27,620 nucleotides of DNA from a virus. Below the pieces are notes generated by a model. It was not told where the DNA came from and searched no databases. It saw nothing but the letters and a program-made list of their open reading frames with translations. The translations under genes and the position numbers were made by a program. The stretch lies in IMG/VR virus record IMGVR_UViG_3300025132_000219, positions 1 to 27,620 of that record; one strand, given 5' to 3'. This document shows, in pieces, positions 1-8,215 of this stretch. The first letter of the stretch is position 1. Every line of letters begins with the position of its first letter.

Positions 1-148
1 CCCCAATAATATTATCAGTATTTGCACCAGAAAAATGTGGATAATTATTAATATATATTGTTCCACTTTGAATGTAAAATTTAAATTGTGGATATGCCTC
101 GATAGTGTTTAAAAATAAATCGTCTTGGCTAAATTTATAAAAAGTCAT
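1..148 (-). CDS. Partial virion-type protein, first 49 residues only
   Basis: An open frame starts at the ATG at 148-146 and runs off the left edge of the window, giving 49 residues that begin MTFYKFSQDDLFLNT. An AGAGG Shine-Dalgarno sequence lies 7 bases upstream (156-160), which supports the start. The opening resembles that of the preceding gene, which begins MSTFYKNLNLTNDLVNT: both have TFYK, then a D-L and an N-T a few residues on. This suggests a shared N-terminal motif. From memory, similar short openings occur in marine metagenomic phage proteins of unknown function. It follows the same co-directional structural block, so a virion role is likely by context. No domain can be assigned from the visible part, and its length is unknown. 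Confidence 0.75.
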   Translation of the reverse strand, partial: MTFYKFSQDDLFLNTIEAYPQFKFYIQSGTIYINNYPHFSGANTDNIIG

Positions 149-195
149 TTGTTAACCTCTTTGTTAAATAGTTTTATAGAGGTTTATTGATTATA
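149..195 (-). promoter_or_regulatory. Intergenic hairpin overlapping the Shine-Dalgarno of the next gene
   Basis: On the minus strand AACCTCT (184-178) is followed after 17 bases by its exact reverse complement AGAGGTT (160-154). The 3' arm contains the AGAGG that serves as ribosome binding site for the gene starting at 148. A 7-bp stem with three G-C pairs would therefore cover the binding site. This could reduce translation, or link it to ribosomes finishing the upstream gene, whose stop is at 196-198. The stem is short and the loop AU-rich, so chance is possible. Confidence 0.35.
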
Positions 196-198
196 TCA
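190..198 (-). promoter_or_regulatory. Candidate extended -10 promoter
   Basis: The minus strand reads TGATATAAT, a perfect match to the extended -10 consensus TGnTATAAT. The TGA is also the stop codon of the 367-residue gene. No good -35 is seen 16-18 bases upstream. Initiation would fall near 183, just at the 5' arm of the hairpin at 154-184. In AT-rich DNA such matches arise by chance, so this is only a candidate. Confidence 0.25.
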
Positions 199-1299
199 GT
201 AGTCCAATCTGACACGAATTGTAAATTCATTATTTGGTGTCTTTTTAAGTGGCTCTGAGAGTTTGGCGACAGCCATCAATTCATTCGAATCACTATACAA
301 ACCAACAGTTGTAATATATGAGACAGGCACATCAGTAGATTGTTCTTTTACTCTAATTTTACTTCCAGTCAAATAAGTGGGGTTAGAAGAGAAATTAAAT
401 TCATTATTGTTCACTCGGCAAAAATAAACTGTTGAATTAAGTTCAACGGTGTTATTGAATTGAAGATTGAAAATGCGATTGCGAAGGTTGTCTGCAAAAC
501 CAGCAATATTGGAGCCAGTCATAACGGCACGAACATCTTCAGTCTTGCTAGAAGGGCCTGACATTGATATATTGCTGTGTGCATTACTCAAAATTCCACC
601 CTTATGTACTGAGTTAAAAATAGAAGAAGTTACGACTGCTATACCAGCTTGATAAAACAAAAGTCCAACAGGATAGCTTTTGTTAACAGCTAATACCTGA
701 CTACTACCAGCGCTCTGTGTTGCATAGAGAATACCATATTCTCCAACTGGTGAATTTACCAAGTATCCATTTGAGCCACTTACATCTGTCAATTGAAGTC
801 TAGAAGCAAAAACAGCTTTATTTTGTGTATATGCTGGTGTCATTCCTAATTCTAATTTAAAAGAACCTTTTTTGATTTCATCTTTAGATAATAGACGAGA
901 AAAGTTTATAAAAAAGTTTTCTTTTTGCTTTGTGCCACCAGCAAGCAAATCACCATCTTCATCAAATTCTAAAATTTTTCCGTTTTGGTCATATCCCATT
1001 AAAACTTGTGCCATTTGATTATAAACATTTATTTTCTTTGAATTCTGATTTGCTGCTGCTCCAGATAAAGATGAATTACTTGCATAGCCCATCGTTATAT
1101 CAAAAATATGATTTGCAGAGGAACTCATATAAGGATAATCATAAACCGATTGAAACATGCCATGGGCATAGTTTTTAATATTTTCAACACCATAAGTACC
1201 AGAAATTATTGTTCCTGTGAGTGGAATGGCTTCATGAAGAAGGGTTTTGGTGTTAACCAAATCATTTGTTAAGTTTAAGTTTTTATAAAAAGTGGACAT
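196..1299 (-). CDS. Probable virion protein of unknown function (367 aa)
   Basis: An intact 367-residue protein that begins MSTFYKNLNLTND. The start at 1299 has a purine run (GAGAG) just upstream and lies 14 bases after the stop of the preceding gene. I recognise no named domain. The central and C-terminal parts are rich in Ser, Asn, Gly and short hydrophobic strands, for example near residues 150-330, and the protein ends in an alternating strand-like segment (FTIRVRLDY). That composition fits a beta-rich tail or baseplate-attached protein. The first 35 residues resemble those of the following partial gene (TFYK, D-L, N-T, S-G-T), so both may use a common attachment segment. No signal peptide or membrane span is seen. 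Its role as a structural protein rests on context only. Confidence 0.8.
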   Translation of the reverse strand: MSTFYKNLNLTNDLVNTKTLLHEAIPLTGTIISGTYGVENIKNYAHGMFQSVYDYPYMSSSANHIFDITMGYASNSSLSGAAANQNSKKINVYNQMAQVLMGYDQNGKILEFDEDGDLLAGGTKQKENFFINFSRLLSKDEIKKGSFKLELGMTPAYTQNKAVFASRLQLTDVSGSNGYLVNSPVGEYGILYATQSAGSSQVLAVNKSYPVGLLFYQAGIAVVTSSIFNSVHKGGILSNAHSNISMSGPSSKTEDVRAVMTGSNIAGFADNLRNRIFNLQFNNTVELNSTVYFCRVNNNEFNFSSNPTYLTGSKIRVKEQSTDVPVSYITTVGLYSDSNELMAVAKLSEPLKKTPNNEFTIRVRLDY

Positions 1300-1313
1300 A
1301 TATTACTCTCTTA

Positions 1314-2276
1314 CTATATTGTTTTAATGAAGCGTACTGGAACATCTATCGAGTATCCCGTTGTTTTTCCCGTAACCCTTACCATAGTATCAATAAATCT
1401 ATAATTTGAAACAGTACCGCCATTGTTTTCCATCGTGGCTATGCCGCCGAGCTTAGTGAATAAAAAGGTACTTGTTTGTAAGTTTTGGGTTGCACCTATT
1501 TTAAATTGGACAATACTACCCCTTGGGCCAGCAATGACTTCGGCGCCACCGGGTTGTGTGTTCGTATTTTGAGAAACAATGCTTCCGGCTCCACCGCCCG
1601 TATTATCAACTGTGTAAAAAACTATTTCATCATCGTCTGTGTAGTCCTCGGCGATACCGGTGCCTTGATCATTTGTTATGTAACCCAATCGACCATCAAT
1701 TTGAATTATATAAGAAGTATCAGTCATAGAACCAATAAGAAGGGTTTGATTTGAAGGTGAAATTTCATTTGAATCGAGACCAGAATCAATTCTTATTTTA
1801 TTACTATCGGCAAATGTTAGACCAAACATGATACCATCAACCATGACACCGTTATTGTATCCAAGTGCATTAGCATTCATTGAACCCCCAGAAGATTGTT
1901 GACCTTCTGTGTCTGCATCAACAGCGACCATAAAAGCACCAGAGGTGTGCATTTTTGTATCAGTCTGTAGTGTGTTTAATTTCATGACTGGTAAATATAA
2001 GATATTGTTTGTTGTCATTTCCCTTATTAATTTTGTTTTCATTGAAGAAGCATTATTTGTAAACGATTCAAGAACGGGAGTTTGTAAGATTTCTAAATCA
2101 TAATAGGCCGAACCTGAAGCATGATTTATATTGTAAAGAGAATAATTGATCTCCTCATCTCCCAAAGCGAATTTTGAAATATTGAAAGACCCGTTAGCTT
2201 CAGCGAGCAATTTTCTTCCATTGTCTGTTAATACGGCGTCAAGTATAATATCGCCACTGTTGTCTAAAAAAGCCAT
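1314..2276 (-). CDS. Phage structural protein with LTxxGRxLL N-terminal domain (320 aa)
   Basis: An intact 320-residue protein beginning MAFLDNSGDIILDAVLTD. AGGAG at 2284-2288 lies 7 bases before the ATG. The first ~85 residues hold a recognisable signature: LTDNGRKLLAE, then SKFALGDEEINYSLY, then EILQTPVLE. The same order of motifs (LTxxGRxLL, F-x-D/E-D-x-I-x-Y, x-I-L-x-TP) opens the 298-residue protein at 7308-8204. From memory this N-terminus is widespread in marine metagenomic myophages, annotated as hypothetical or structural. The rest is Thr/Asn/Gly-rich with repeated strand-like segments, and the C-terminus (VPVRFIKTI) looks like a final beta strand. A particle component anchored through the N-terminal domain is my inference; no enzymatic motif is seen. 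Confidence 0.85.
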   Translation of the reverse strand: MAFLDNSGDIILDAVLTDNGRKLLAEANGSFNISKFALGDEEINYSLYNINHASGSAYYDLEILQTPVLESFTNNASSMKTKLIREMTTNNILYLPVMKLNTLQTDTKMHTSGAFMVAVDADTEGQQSSGGSMNANALGYNNGVMVDGIMFGLTFADSNKIRIDSGLDSNEISPSNQTLLIGSMTDTSYIIQIDGRLGYITNDQGTGIAEDYTDDDEIVFYTVDNTGGGAGSIVSQNTNTQPGGAEVIAGPRGSIVQFKIGATQNLQTSTFLFTKLGGIATMENNGGTVSNYRFIDTMVRVTGKTTGYSIDVPVRFIKTI

Positions 2277-2336
2277 TAAAAAACTCCTAAAATGTGTATC
2301 ATTTCCATAATAAATAGATTATATCGAGAAATGTTC
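2277..2336 (-). promoter_or_regulatory. 60-base gap with a GATATAATC motif, possible weak -10
   Basis: This is the longest gap between genes in the window. On the minus strand it carries GATATAATC (2325-2317), identical over nine bases to the sequence at the gap before the last gene (197-189), with matching A-T flanks. It contains a -10-like TATAAT, but no convincing -35 is seen. It also carries the AGGAG ribosome binding site of the gene starting at 2276. No terminator hairpin is seen. Confidence 0.2.
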
Positions 2337-4190
2337 TTAACTTTTATCCCTTACAATGTTAACTTTAACATTAAAATCAATAATTTTACCACTATCGTTT
2401 GATCGAACTCTAAATTTAAATTTTCTTCCCCAAATTTGATTTTCAAGTTTCATCCCAGTTTCGGGTGAAAGTGATAATTTAATATCATCAAGCATTTGTT
2501 TTGTGTAACCGGGAGATGGTGTAGGCCCTGGCATATCAAATCCTAACTGAGATTCTGCTACTTCAATCTTTAATAAACTTTTGAAATTCATACTTTCATG
2601 AAGAATATCAGAATTATCTTCTTTAATTAGAACCGAATTTACTAAAACTTTAGAATTATCTGCATCTCTTATTAATTCAACTTCAAAAATTGGTGTGGGG
2701 TTTGAAAGTGATCCATAGTAATTTACAGCACGGAAGGTATAATAATATGGTGTATTAGGAATCACAGTGTCCATAACAATCATATTCTCTAGTTTTGTTT
2801 GGTTTTCAAAAAAACCTATTTCTTTGCCTTCAAAATCATTATAAGAGTTTGGCTTCTCCATTGTTCTGTATATTTGAAAACGTGCTGGCTCTGATCTGTG
2901 TTTAAATCTAATTAAGCCGTCTTCTGTTAATATATCACCTTCAGCAACTTTATTTTCTTCCCCTTCAACTATGTCTTGAAAATAGGCATGTTCTTCGCCA
3001 GCCTGAGATTCTAAATAAATCCTTATTTTATTTTCTAAAAAATCTTTAGTGTGAAAAGAAACTATAGGGGTCATGGGCGGTGGAAACACATTCATAACTG
3101 TCTCTTCCATGAAAACATGCTGGTGAAAGGTTATCTTTGGTCTACTTTCAACGATGGCTTCGGAGAGATATGCACTTATTTCTCTATATTCAGAGAAAAA
3201 ATATTCTATTTGTGTTAAGGCATAATATGCTGTGGCTCGGTAAGAATAGTTCTTATCCTGCAATATTTGTGTGTCTATAAGATCAAAATATCCTTTTGAT
3301 GCTGGTATTATAAATACTTGATCTGGTTTACTTGGATTATCAAATGGTATTTTTCTAAACCACTTTTCTACTTTATAAAACAAAAGTTCAGATTTGGTTG
3401 CTTCTCCATTTAGAACATCCTTATATGACTGGCATGTTTTTGAGATTTGTTTTTTTATCGCTCTTAGTGATGCCTGTTGTACTAAGTCGGGAGTTAAAGA
3501 ATCATAAGAATAACTTTCAACATGATAAAGGCTTTCATCAATTGATAATTGATAGCTGTCTGTTAACATGTCCCACTCAATTATGCTAGATTGGGCTCTT
3601 TCTTGTATTGCATTAGAGTAATCACATAATAAGACTTCCATTCTTTCATATACATTAAATAAAATATTACATTCCAAAAGAAGTGGAATTATTTGTGCAT
3701 TATAATTAATATTTTTCAACCCTATTGAATTGTAGTAATCAAAATCATCTCCATTATTTAAATTAAATTGAGAAGATATTGGAACATCCGCATCACCTGC
3801 TCGAAATATGATTTTTTGATTATCTAACACAGTGCCATTAAAATTATAATAAGAAGGTATTTCATATTCTGATTTTTTCTTGGTCAAATTATCATTATTT
3901 TTAATTGTTCTAAGTGTATATGAATCTACAGCACCAACAGATATCTCTTTGTTATTAAGGCCATTAACTGGTAATTGAATTTTGCAATTTAAATAATCTC
4001 TAATGCCGGGATCAAATGCAATTTCTAATCTTGAATCAGACATGTGTTCTATCATGATTTTAATTCGCTTGTGGTAAATATCGCCCACATCTTGTATTGT
4101 TTCGCTCGATAAGCTGAAATTAGTTATACCATAAGATTCCGGGGCCATAAGCGGATCGTCAGGTTTTATTCTTTTAAGTATACTAGGCAT
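2337..4190 (-). CDS. Probable baseplate/tail protein with FnIII-like segments (617 aa)
   Basis: I place the start at the ATG at 4190 (MPSILKRIKPDDPLM), one base after the upstream stop, with a strong GGAGGA at 4198-4203. An in-frame ATG at 4220 would overlap the preceding gene and lacks such a site. Two segments look like fibronectin type III strands: roughly residues 290-335 (QVFIIPAS, then NYSYRATAYYALTQ) and 435-500 (RFQIYRTMEK, then TPYYYTFRAVNYYGSLSNPTP). The latter has the tyrosine-rich strand followed by N-x-x-G-x-x-S-x-P typical of that fold. FnIII-like modules are common in phage tail proteins as spacers or weak surface binders. The N-terminal 280 residues are unrecognised. Tight coupling to the preceding gene suggests the two products act together. 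Confidence 0.8.
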   Translation of the reverse strand: MPSILKRIKPDDPLMAPESYGITNFSLSSETIQDVGDIYHKRIKIMIEHMSDSRLEIAFDPGIRDYLNCKIQLPVNGLNNKEISVGAVDSYTLRTIKNNDNLTKKKSEYEIPSYYNFNGTVLDNQKIIFRAGDADVPISSQFNLNNGDDFDYYNSIGLKNINYNAQIIPLLLECNILFNVYERMEVLLCDYSNAIQERAQSSIIEWDMLTDSYQLSIDESLYHVESYSYDSLTPDLVQQASLRAIKKQISKTCQSYKDVLNGEATKSELLFYKVEKWFRKIPFDNPSKPDQVFIIPASKGYFDLIDTQILQDKNYSYRATAYYALTQIEYFFSEYREISAYLSEAIVESRPKITFHQHVFMEETVMNVFPPPMTPIVSFHTKDFLENKIRIYLESQAGEEHAYFQDIVEGEENKVAEGDILTEDGLIRFKHRSEPARFQIYRTMEKPNSYNDFEGKEIGFFENQTKLENMIVMDTVIPNTPYYYTFRAVNYYGSLSNPTPIFEVELIRDADNSKVLVNSVLIKEDNSDILHESMNFKSLLKIEVAESQLGFDMPGPTPSPGYTKQMLDDIKLSLSPETGMKLENQIWGRKFKFRVRSNDSGKIIDFNVKVNIVRDKS

Positions 4191-4191
4191 T

Positions 4192-7100
4192 TTAATATCC
4201 TCCACCTGTTGAGCCGCCACCGCCTGTTATTCTATTTATGTTTCCAACTGCTTCATTAAATCCAGTTGTGCCAGCATTATCAGCATAGCCACCACTTCCG
4301 TCATTTGGTTTAGTATACCCTTGAGTTTCAGCAATACCGCCGCTTCCGTCATTTGGCTTGGTGTAGGAAAGTGCTCCAGTTTGAGAAACAATGTTGCTTG
4401 TGGCACCACTTAAATCGTATCTTTTTGTTATATTATGACGAAGTGAAAGGTTTTCTATCTCGGTTCTTATATATTCTTCCGTGCCGGGAGTGTTTAGATT
4501 ATATAGATCCGAAACAGCCCTTAGTGATTCTGTTACAGAAGCATTGTTTAAATTTATGATAAAAAATTGATTTTCCAATGGAAACGAATAGAGATCTCTT
4601 TTGATTTTCAGCTCTGGGCTATAAAATCTCTTTAATCTGCAAAGTAAAAAACCACCGGAACTGGTTAAGTCTTTGTTTGTAAGTAATCTAAATTTCATCT
4701 CTGATATATTATCGTTATTATTTCTGTTTTTTCCAAAACCCTCAAAAACCTCAATGCTAGCAATTTGCATGTAGTTCATGTTAACTGCGGCTCTTGCAAA
4801 AACATTTTCCGCAATGTTTAAATCTGTGGGACCTTGTAATTTTTTAACAAATGAAAAGCGATATAAAAACAATGCTCTTATTTGATTTGGTAAAGATTGA
4901 AAAAATTTATTAAATTTCTGTACATCGAGAATTTCCTTTGCTATATTGATTAAGTTTCTATTAAAAAGAGCATTATATTCATTCACATTGGCTGTTTCTA
5001 AATCTGTGTTTAAAATTTCTTGAATTTGATCTTCTATTTCTTGCGGCAGATTTTCTTCTGGTGAATTTAAATCTGGTAGTTCACTATATCTAACAAATAA
5101 CGAGTCATCGCCCAAATATTCCGATGAACTTAAAAATTCATCTCCCTCTTGGCCTGTAGATACAACAGATCCGGCTGGCACCGTTGGCGAGGAGCCGCCA
5201 AGTGTATTAAAAGCAGACCCACCAGACATGCCAGTTAGAAATGATAAAACATCTTGCATTGCTTGTTGTACAACTTCTGACGCTGGTGGTGTAGCTTCAT
5301 CTTGTTGATCTAAAAGAATATCAATTACATTATTTAATGAACCAACTGATGCTCCAAAGGGAGTGCCGAGTAAGCTTGCAAATATATTTTTACTTCCTGT
5401 GTTTTTATTTGTTTTCTTATTAAAAAATTTGTTTACCTCATTAATGTCTATTTTTGATATATCGGTTAAATGCAACATTAAGCCTGAGTTATTCAATGCA
5501 ACGGGGCTTAAATAACTGCTTTTATTTGTTTGTAAATTTATCAAATCTCTATTATATTCTAAATTACTTATATCGCTTGGTTTTGGTTGACTTTTGAAAA
5601 ACTTATTAATTTCAAGATTTGTCCGGTCGAGAAGCTGTTTCTTCGAAAATATCATTATATCGCCGGGATTATTTATATGATTAAAATATTTATAAGAAAC
5701 ATTGAAATTCATTGGTGTGATAGCTTGTTTATATACATGTTCAATCGTAATAATATTTCTACTATTGGGGGTTTTAACAAATGTTTGCTCTGTTGTTGGA
5801 TGTAAAATATTATTTGATAAATTAAATATTCTTTCAAAGTTGGATGATAAATTTAATAACTTATTATTAAAATCATTTAATGAGAATAAATTTGCATTTC
5901 TAGGATCTATTTTTGAAGCATTCGAGAAGAGCATTTCCCTCTTTTTTGTTGCTCGTATATTATAGATATAACACATTCCACGTACATAGATTTCATTAGC
6001 AATTATCCATGGTGGAGTTGTAGCACCAGCATCGGCTCTGCTAGTATATTGGTTTTGATAAAAATTTTCTTTTGTTTGCTTTGTATCGTAGTTATAATTT
6101 CTATGTGCTTCAAAAATATTAATATATTCTCTCATGTGGCCCGCTGCATTTCTAAGGCTAGATATATACTCTTCTATAAAGGATACTGTTGGGTCTAAAT
6201 AGTTTATTCTAATTTCATAAGTATATGTTCCTAATGTTGTTTTATCAATCGTTTGATCAATAAAGTAAAACATTTTTACACCATTATCACCCGAAAGAGG
6301 TATTTCTGCGAATGATAGATTTTCCGTTGAACGATCAGATGCATTCAAAACTCCACTGTAGTCAAAACGAAACCCTTTCACAGCATCAACAAAAACCAAT
6401 TCTTGTGTATCCTCTCTTTTCCTAAAAATTTCAAAATTCTTTATTTCCATTCTGTTTAATATATTTCTTATTGCATCTTTTGATAGCATATTCATATAAG
6501 AACCATATTTTGTATCTCTAAAAATTATTTCTTTGAAATTTATTGCAAAAATACCAGAAATATTTCCTTGTGAATTCACAGAGTAAGATATTTTACTAAA
6601 TTTAGAAGTCTTCATGCCGCCCTTAACATTACTCATCTTTAAATCTGCATTTCTATAGTCTTTTATTTTATAATTTTGAACCTTTATATCTTGAAGTACA
6701 GCATGGGGAGTATTTGTGTGTGCTCCACCAACCATATATCCTTTTTTAGGATGCTGATGAACTGGTCCGATATATTGATTGTTATCAGGCAACAAAAACA
6801 CATTGGTTTGTTTATTAACTTTTCCATTTTCTAAAATAATTTCTGATCTGATTGAACCATACATTCTTTCAACACCAGATATCTCGGTGTTTAAACCGCC
6901 CAATATCCCCGGCATATCAAGATAAACAGCACAAAAGACTCTAATATCTTTTTTAGAAGAATCAAATATAGTATCATATTCACCCATGAATAATATTTCT
7001 TCTCCGAGGTTTATTCTTCTATTGTGTGCAACAGACTGATTAAAGATTTTGATATTTTCACCAACGTTGAAGTTTTTTCTTATGACAGACTCATTAAAAA

Positions 7101-7308
7101 TTATGCTTCCATTTTCCAACACTGTATTTAATGATTTATCTGAAGATATAACCATCAAAACTTTCATGTTTTCAAAAACAGATAAATCTGACCATTTTTC
7201 TCCAAATTGGTCTCTGATAGCTGTTGTGATACGAATACCAGTGTTACCACCCGAACCATCGAATACATCGATTTCTTTTATTAAAATGTTTGGAACCATC
7301 AGTTTCAT
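4192..7308 (-). CDS. Large probable virion protein with C-terminal repeats (1038 aa)
   Basis: The likely start is the ATG at 7308, which overlaps the preceding stop as TAATG, with GAGG 10 bases upstream. A TTG at 7317 and an ATG at 7299 are alternatives. The N-terminus (MVPNILIKEIDVFDG) and the first ~330 residues look like a folded beta-rich domain that I cannot name. It contains HPKKGYMVGGAHTNTPHAV near residues 190-210. A helical, Asn-rich middle follows, then a low-complexity stretch (about 660-800) rich in Ser, Gly and acidic residues. The end carries two tandem 16-residue units (YTKPNDGSGG plus six residues) and a glycine tail ending GGGGSTGGGY. The codons of that tail also form the ribosome binding site of the next gene. 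A structural role is inferred from position and composition. Confidence 0.8.
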   Translation of the reverse strand: MKLMVPNILIKEIDVFDGSGGNTGIRITTAIRDQFGEKWSDLSVFENMKVLMVISSDKSLNTVLENGSIIFNESVIRKNFNVGENIKIFNQSVAHNRRINLGEEILFMGEYDTIFDSSKKDIRVFCAVYLDMPGILGGLNTEISGVERMYGSIRSEIILENGKVNKQTNVFLLPDNNQYIGPVHQHPKKGYMVGGAHTNTPHAVLQDIKVQNYKIKDYRNADLKMSNVKGGMKTSKFSKISYSVNSQGNISGIFAINFKEIIFRDTKYGSYMNMLSKDAIRNILNRMEIKNFEIFRKREDTQELVFVDAVKGFRFDYSGVLNASDRSTENLSFAEIPLSGDNGVKMFYFIDQTIDKTTLGTYTYEIRINYLDPTVSFIEEYISSLRNAAGHMREYINIFEAHRNYNYDTKQTKENFYQNQYTSRADAGATTPPWIIANEIYVRGMCYIYNIRATKKREMLFSNASKIDPRNANLFSLNDFNNKLLNLSSNFERIFNLSNNILHPTTEQTFVKTPNSRNIITIEHVYKQAITPMNFNVSYKYFNHINNPGDIMIFSKKQLLDRTNLEINKFFKSQPKPSDISNLEYNRDLINLQTNKSSYLSPVALNNSGLMLHLTDISKIDINEVNKFFNKKTNKNTGSKNIFASLLGTPFGASVGSLNNVIDILLDQQDEATPPASEVVQQAMQDVLSFLTGMSGGSAFNTLGGSSPTVPAGSVVSTGQEGDEFLSSSEYLGDDSLFVRYSELPDLNSPEENLPQEIEDQIQEILNTDLETANVNEYNALFNRNLINIAKEILDVQKFNKFFQSLPNQIRALFLYRFSFVKKLQGPTDLNIAENVFARAAVNMNYMQIASIEVFEGFGKNRNNNDNISEMKFRLLTNKDLTSSGGFLLCRLKRFYSPELKIKRDLYSFPLENQFFIINLNNASVTESLRAVSDLYNLNTPGTEEYIRTEIENLSLRHNITKRYDLSGATSNIVSQTGALSYTKPNDGSGGIAETQGYTKPNDGSGGYADNAGTTGFNEAVGNINRITGGGGSTGGGY
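4198..4203 (-). promoter_or_regulatory. Strong ribosome binding site inside the upstream Gly-rich coding tail
   Basis: GGAGGA on the minus strand lies 7 bases before the ATG at 4190 and is read as two Gly codons of the preceding gene's terminal GGGY. It decides the start at 4190 over the in-frame ATG at 4220, and couples the two genes. Confidence 0.75.
4270..4365 (-). repeat. Two tandem 48-base units encoding a 16-residue repeat
   Basis: Two consecutive 48-base units (4365-4318 and 4317-4270) encode YTKPNDGSGGIAETQG and YTKPNDGSGGYADNAG. The first ten residues are identical, but several codons differ at third positions, for example TAC/TAT, ACC/ACT and AAG/AAA. The repeat is thus old enough to have drifted while the peptide was kept. 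It sits just before the glycine tail and probably forms a flexible linker. Confidence 0.85.
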
Positions 7309-8204
7309 TAATCGCAATCCTCAATGTCCATATCTGTGACATCTGTTTGGTATATATTTATTTCTGGGTCTATGATATCATCACATTGGATATTTAGTCC
7401 TAAGTAAATATTCGTATCTTTTAATTTTTTTAACCCCTTGCAAAGATCCGAGTTTGGTATTTGCCTATCGAATGAAATATTAAAAAATGTTTCAACTATA
7501 TTTTCATCATCAAACTCTAAATGAGTTTCTATACTATTGTTGGGATCATGTTCATCAAAAAACATTATCTTGTTCATATTAACTTCATCATAATCATATC
7601 TGAAAACCTCAAGCGATAATGAGTCTTTATATAAAAATCCATTTTTTTCTAAAATATATAAAATATAATCTTCTTTTTCAAGTTTTATAAAAGTATCATC
7701 TGGGGCCAAGTCAGAGGATTCGTAGTCCTCATCAAAATAAACATCTTCATCTATATTGGTAACCGACATTGTAAAGTTTAATTCACATTCAACTTGAGGC
7801 ACATTATACATGGGACTTGTTGAGGAAGATATATATATTTTTGAAGAAACAAATTCACCATCCAAGGCTGATATGTCCCATCCGTTGGCATCTTTAGAAA
7901 TTGTTTTATTGGTTCCAATTGGGTTTATTAAAACATTATATTCATCAGTTGTTTTTTCATTAAAAGCATTGCTTTCAATTCCTCTGTGTGTTACCTGTGG
8001 TTTTATACTTGGTGTTTGAGATAATATTCTTATTTTCGTATCTGCATTGTTTTCAGTAAAACCAGCAGCTTCAGAATCATATAGAATATCATCATCAAAG
8101 AAAGAGTAGTATTGTGGTTTTAACTGTCCTTTCATTAATAAATATCTTCCATGCGGAGTCAATTCAATTTTCATTACATCTTCTTTCTTATTAAAAAATG
8201 ACAT
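7308..8204 (-). CDS. Phage structural protein with LTxxGRxLL N-terminal domain (298 aa)
   Basis: An intact 298-residue acidic protein beginning MSFFNKKEDVMKIELTPHG. AGAGGA (8212-8217) overlaps the upstream stop and lies 7 bases before the ATG. The N-terminal ~80 residues share ordered motifs with the 320-residue protein at 1314-2276: LTxxGRxLL, then SFFDDDILYDSEA (F-x-D-D-x-I-x-Y), then IRILSQTP. From memory, close relatives occur in marine phage metagenomes without a named function. The second half is strikingly acidic (Asp/Glu runs around residues 150-225 and the terminal DVTDMDIEDCD), with strand-like hydrophobic stretches between. A baseplate or fibre adaptor is a reasonable inference. 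The next gene starts within its stop codon (TAATG), which implies translational coupling. Confidence 0.85.
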   Translation of the reverse strand: MSFFNKKEDVMKIELTPHGRYLLMKGQLKPQYYSFFDDDILYDSEAAGFTENNADTKIRILSQTPSIKPQVTHRGIESNAFNEKTTDEYNVLINPIGTNKTISKDANGWDISALDGEFVSSKIYISSSTSPMYNVPQVECELNFTMSVTNIDEDVYFDEDYESSDLAPDDTFIKLEKEDYILYILEKNGFLYKDSLSLEVFRYDYDEVNMNKIMFFDEHDPNNSIETHLEFDDENIVETFFNISFDRQIPNSDLCKGLKKLKDTNIYLGLNIQCDDIIDPEINIYQTDVTDMDIEDCD

Positions 8205-8215
8205 TCTCTAATCCT

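Noticed and set aside
467-652. Plus-strand open frames throughout (for example 467-652, 3398-3589, 5587-5805, 15403-15693, 25013-25237)
   Set aside because: Each lies antisense inside a long, well-supported minus-strand gene, is under 100 residues, has low-complexity or atypical composition, and lacks a convincing ribosome binding site.
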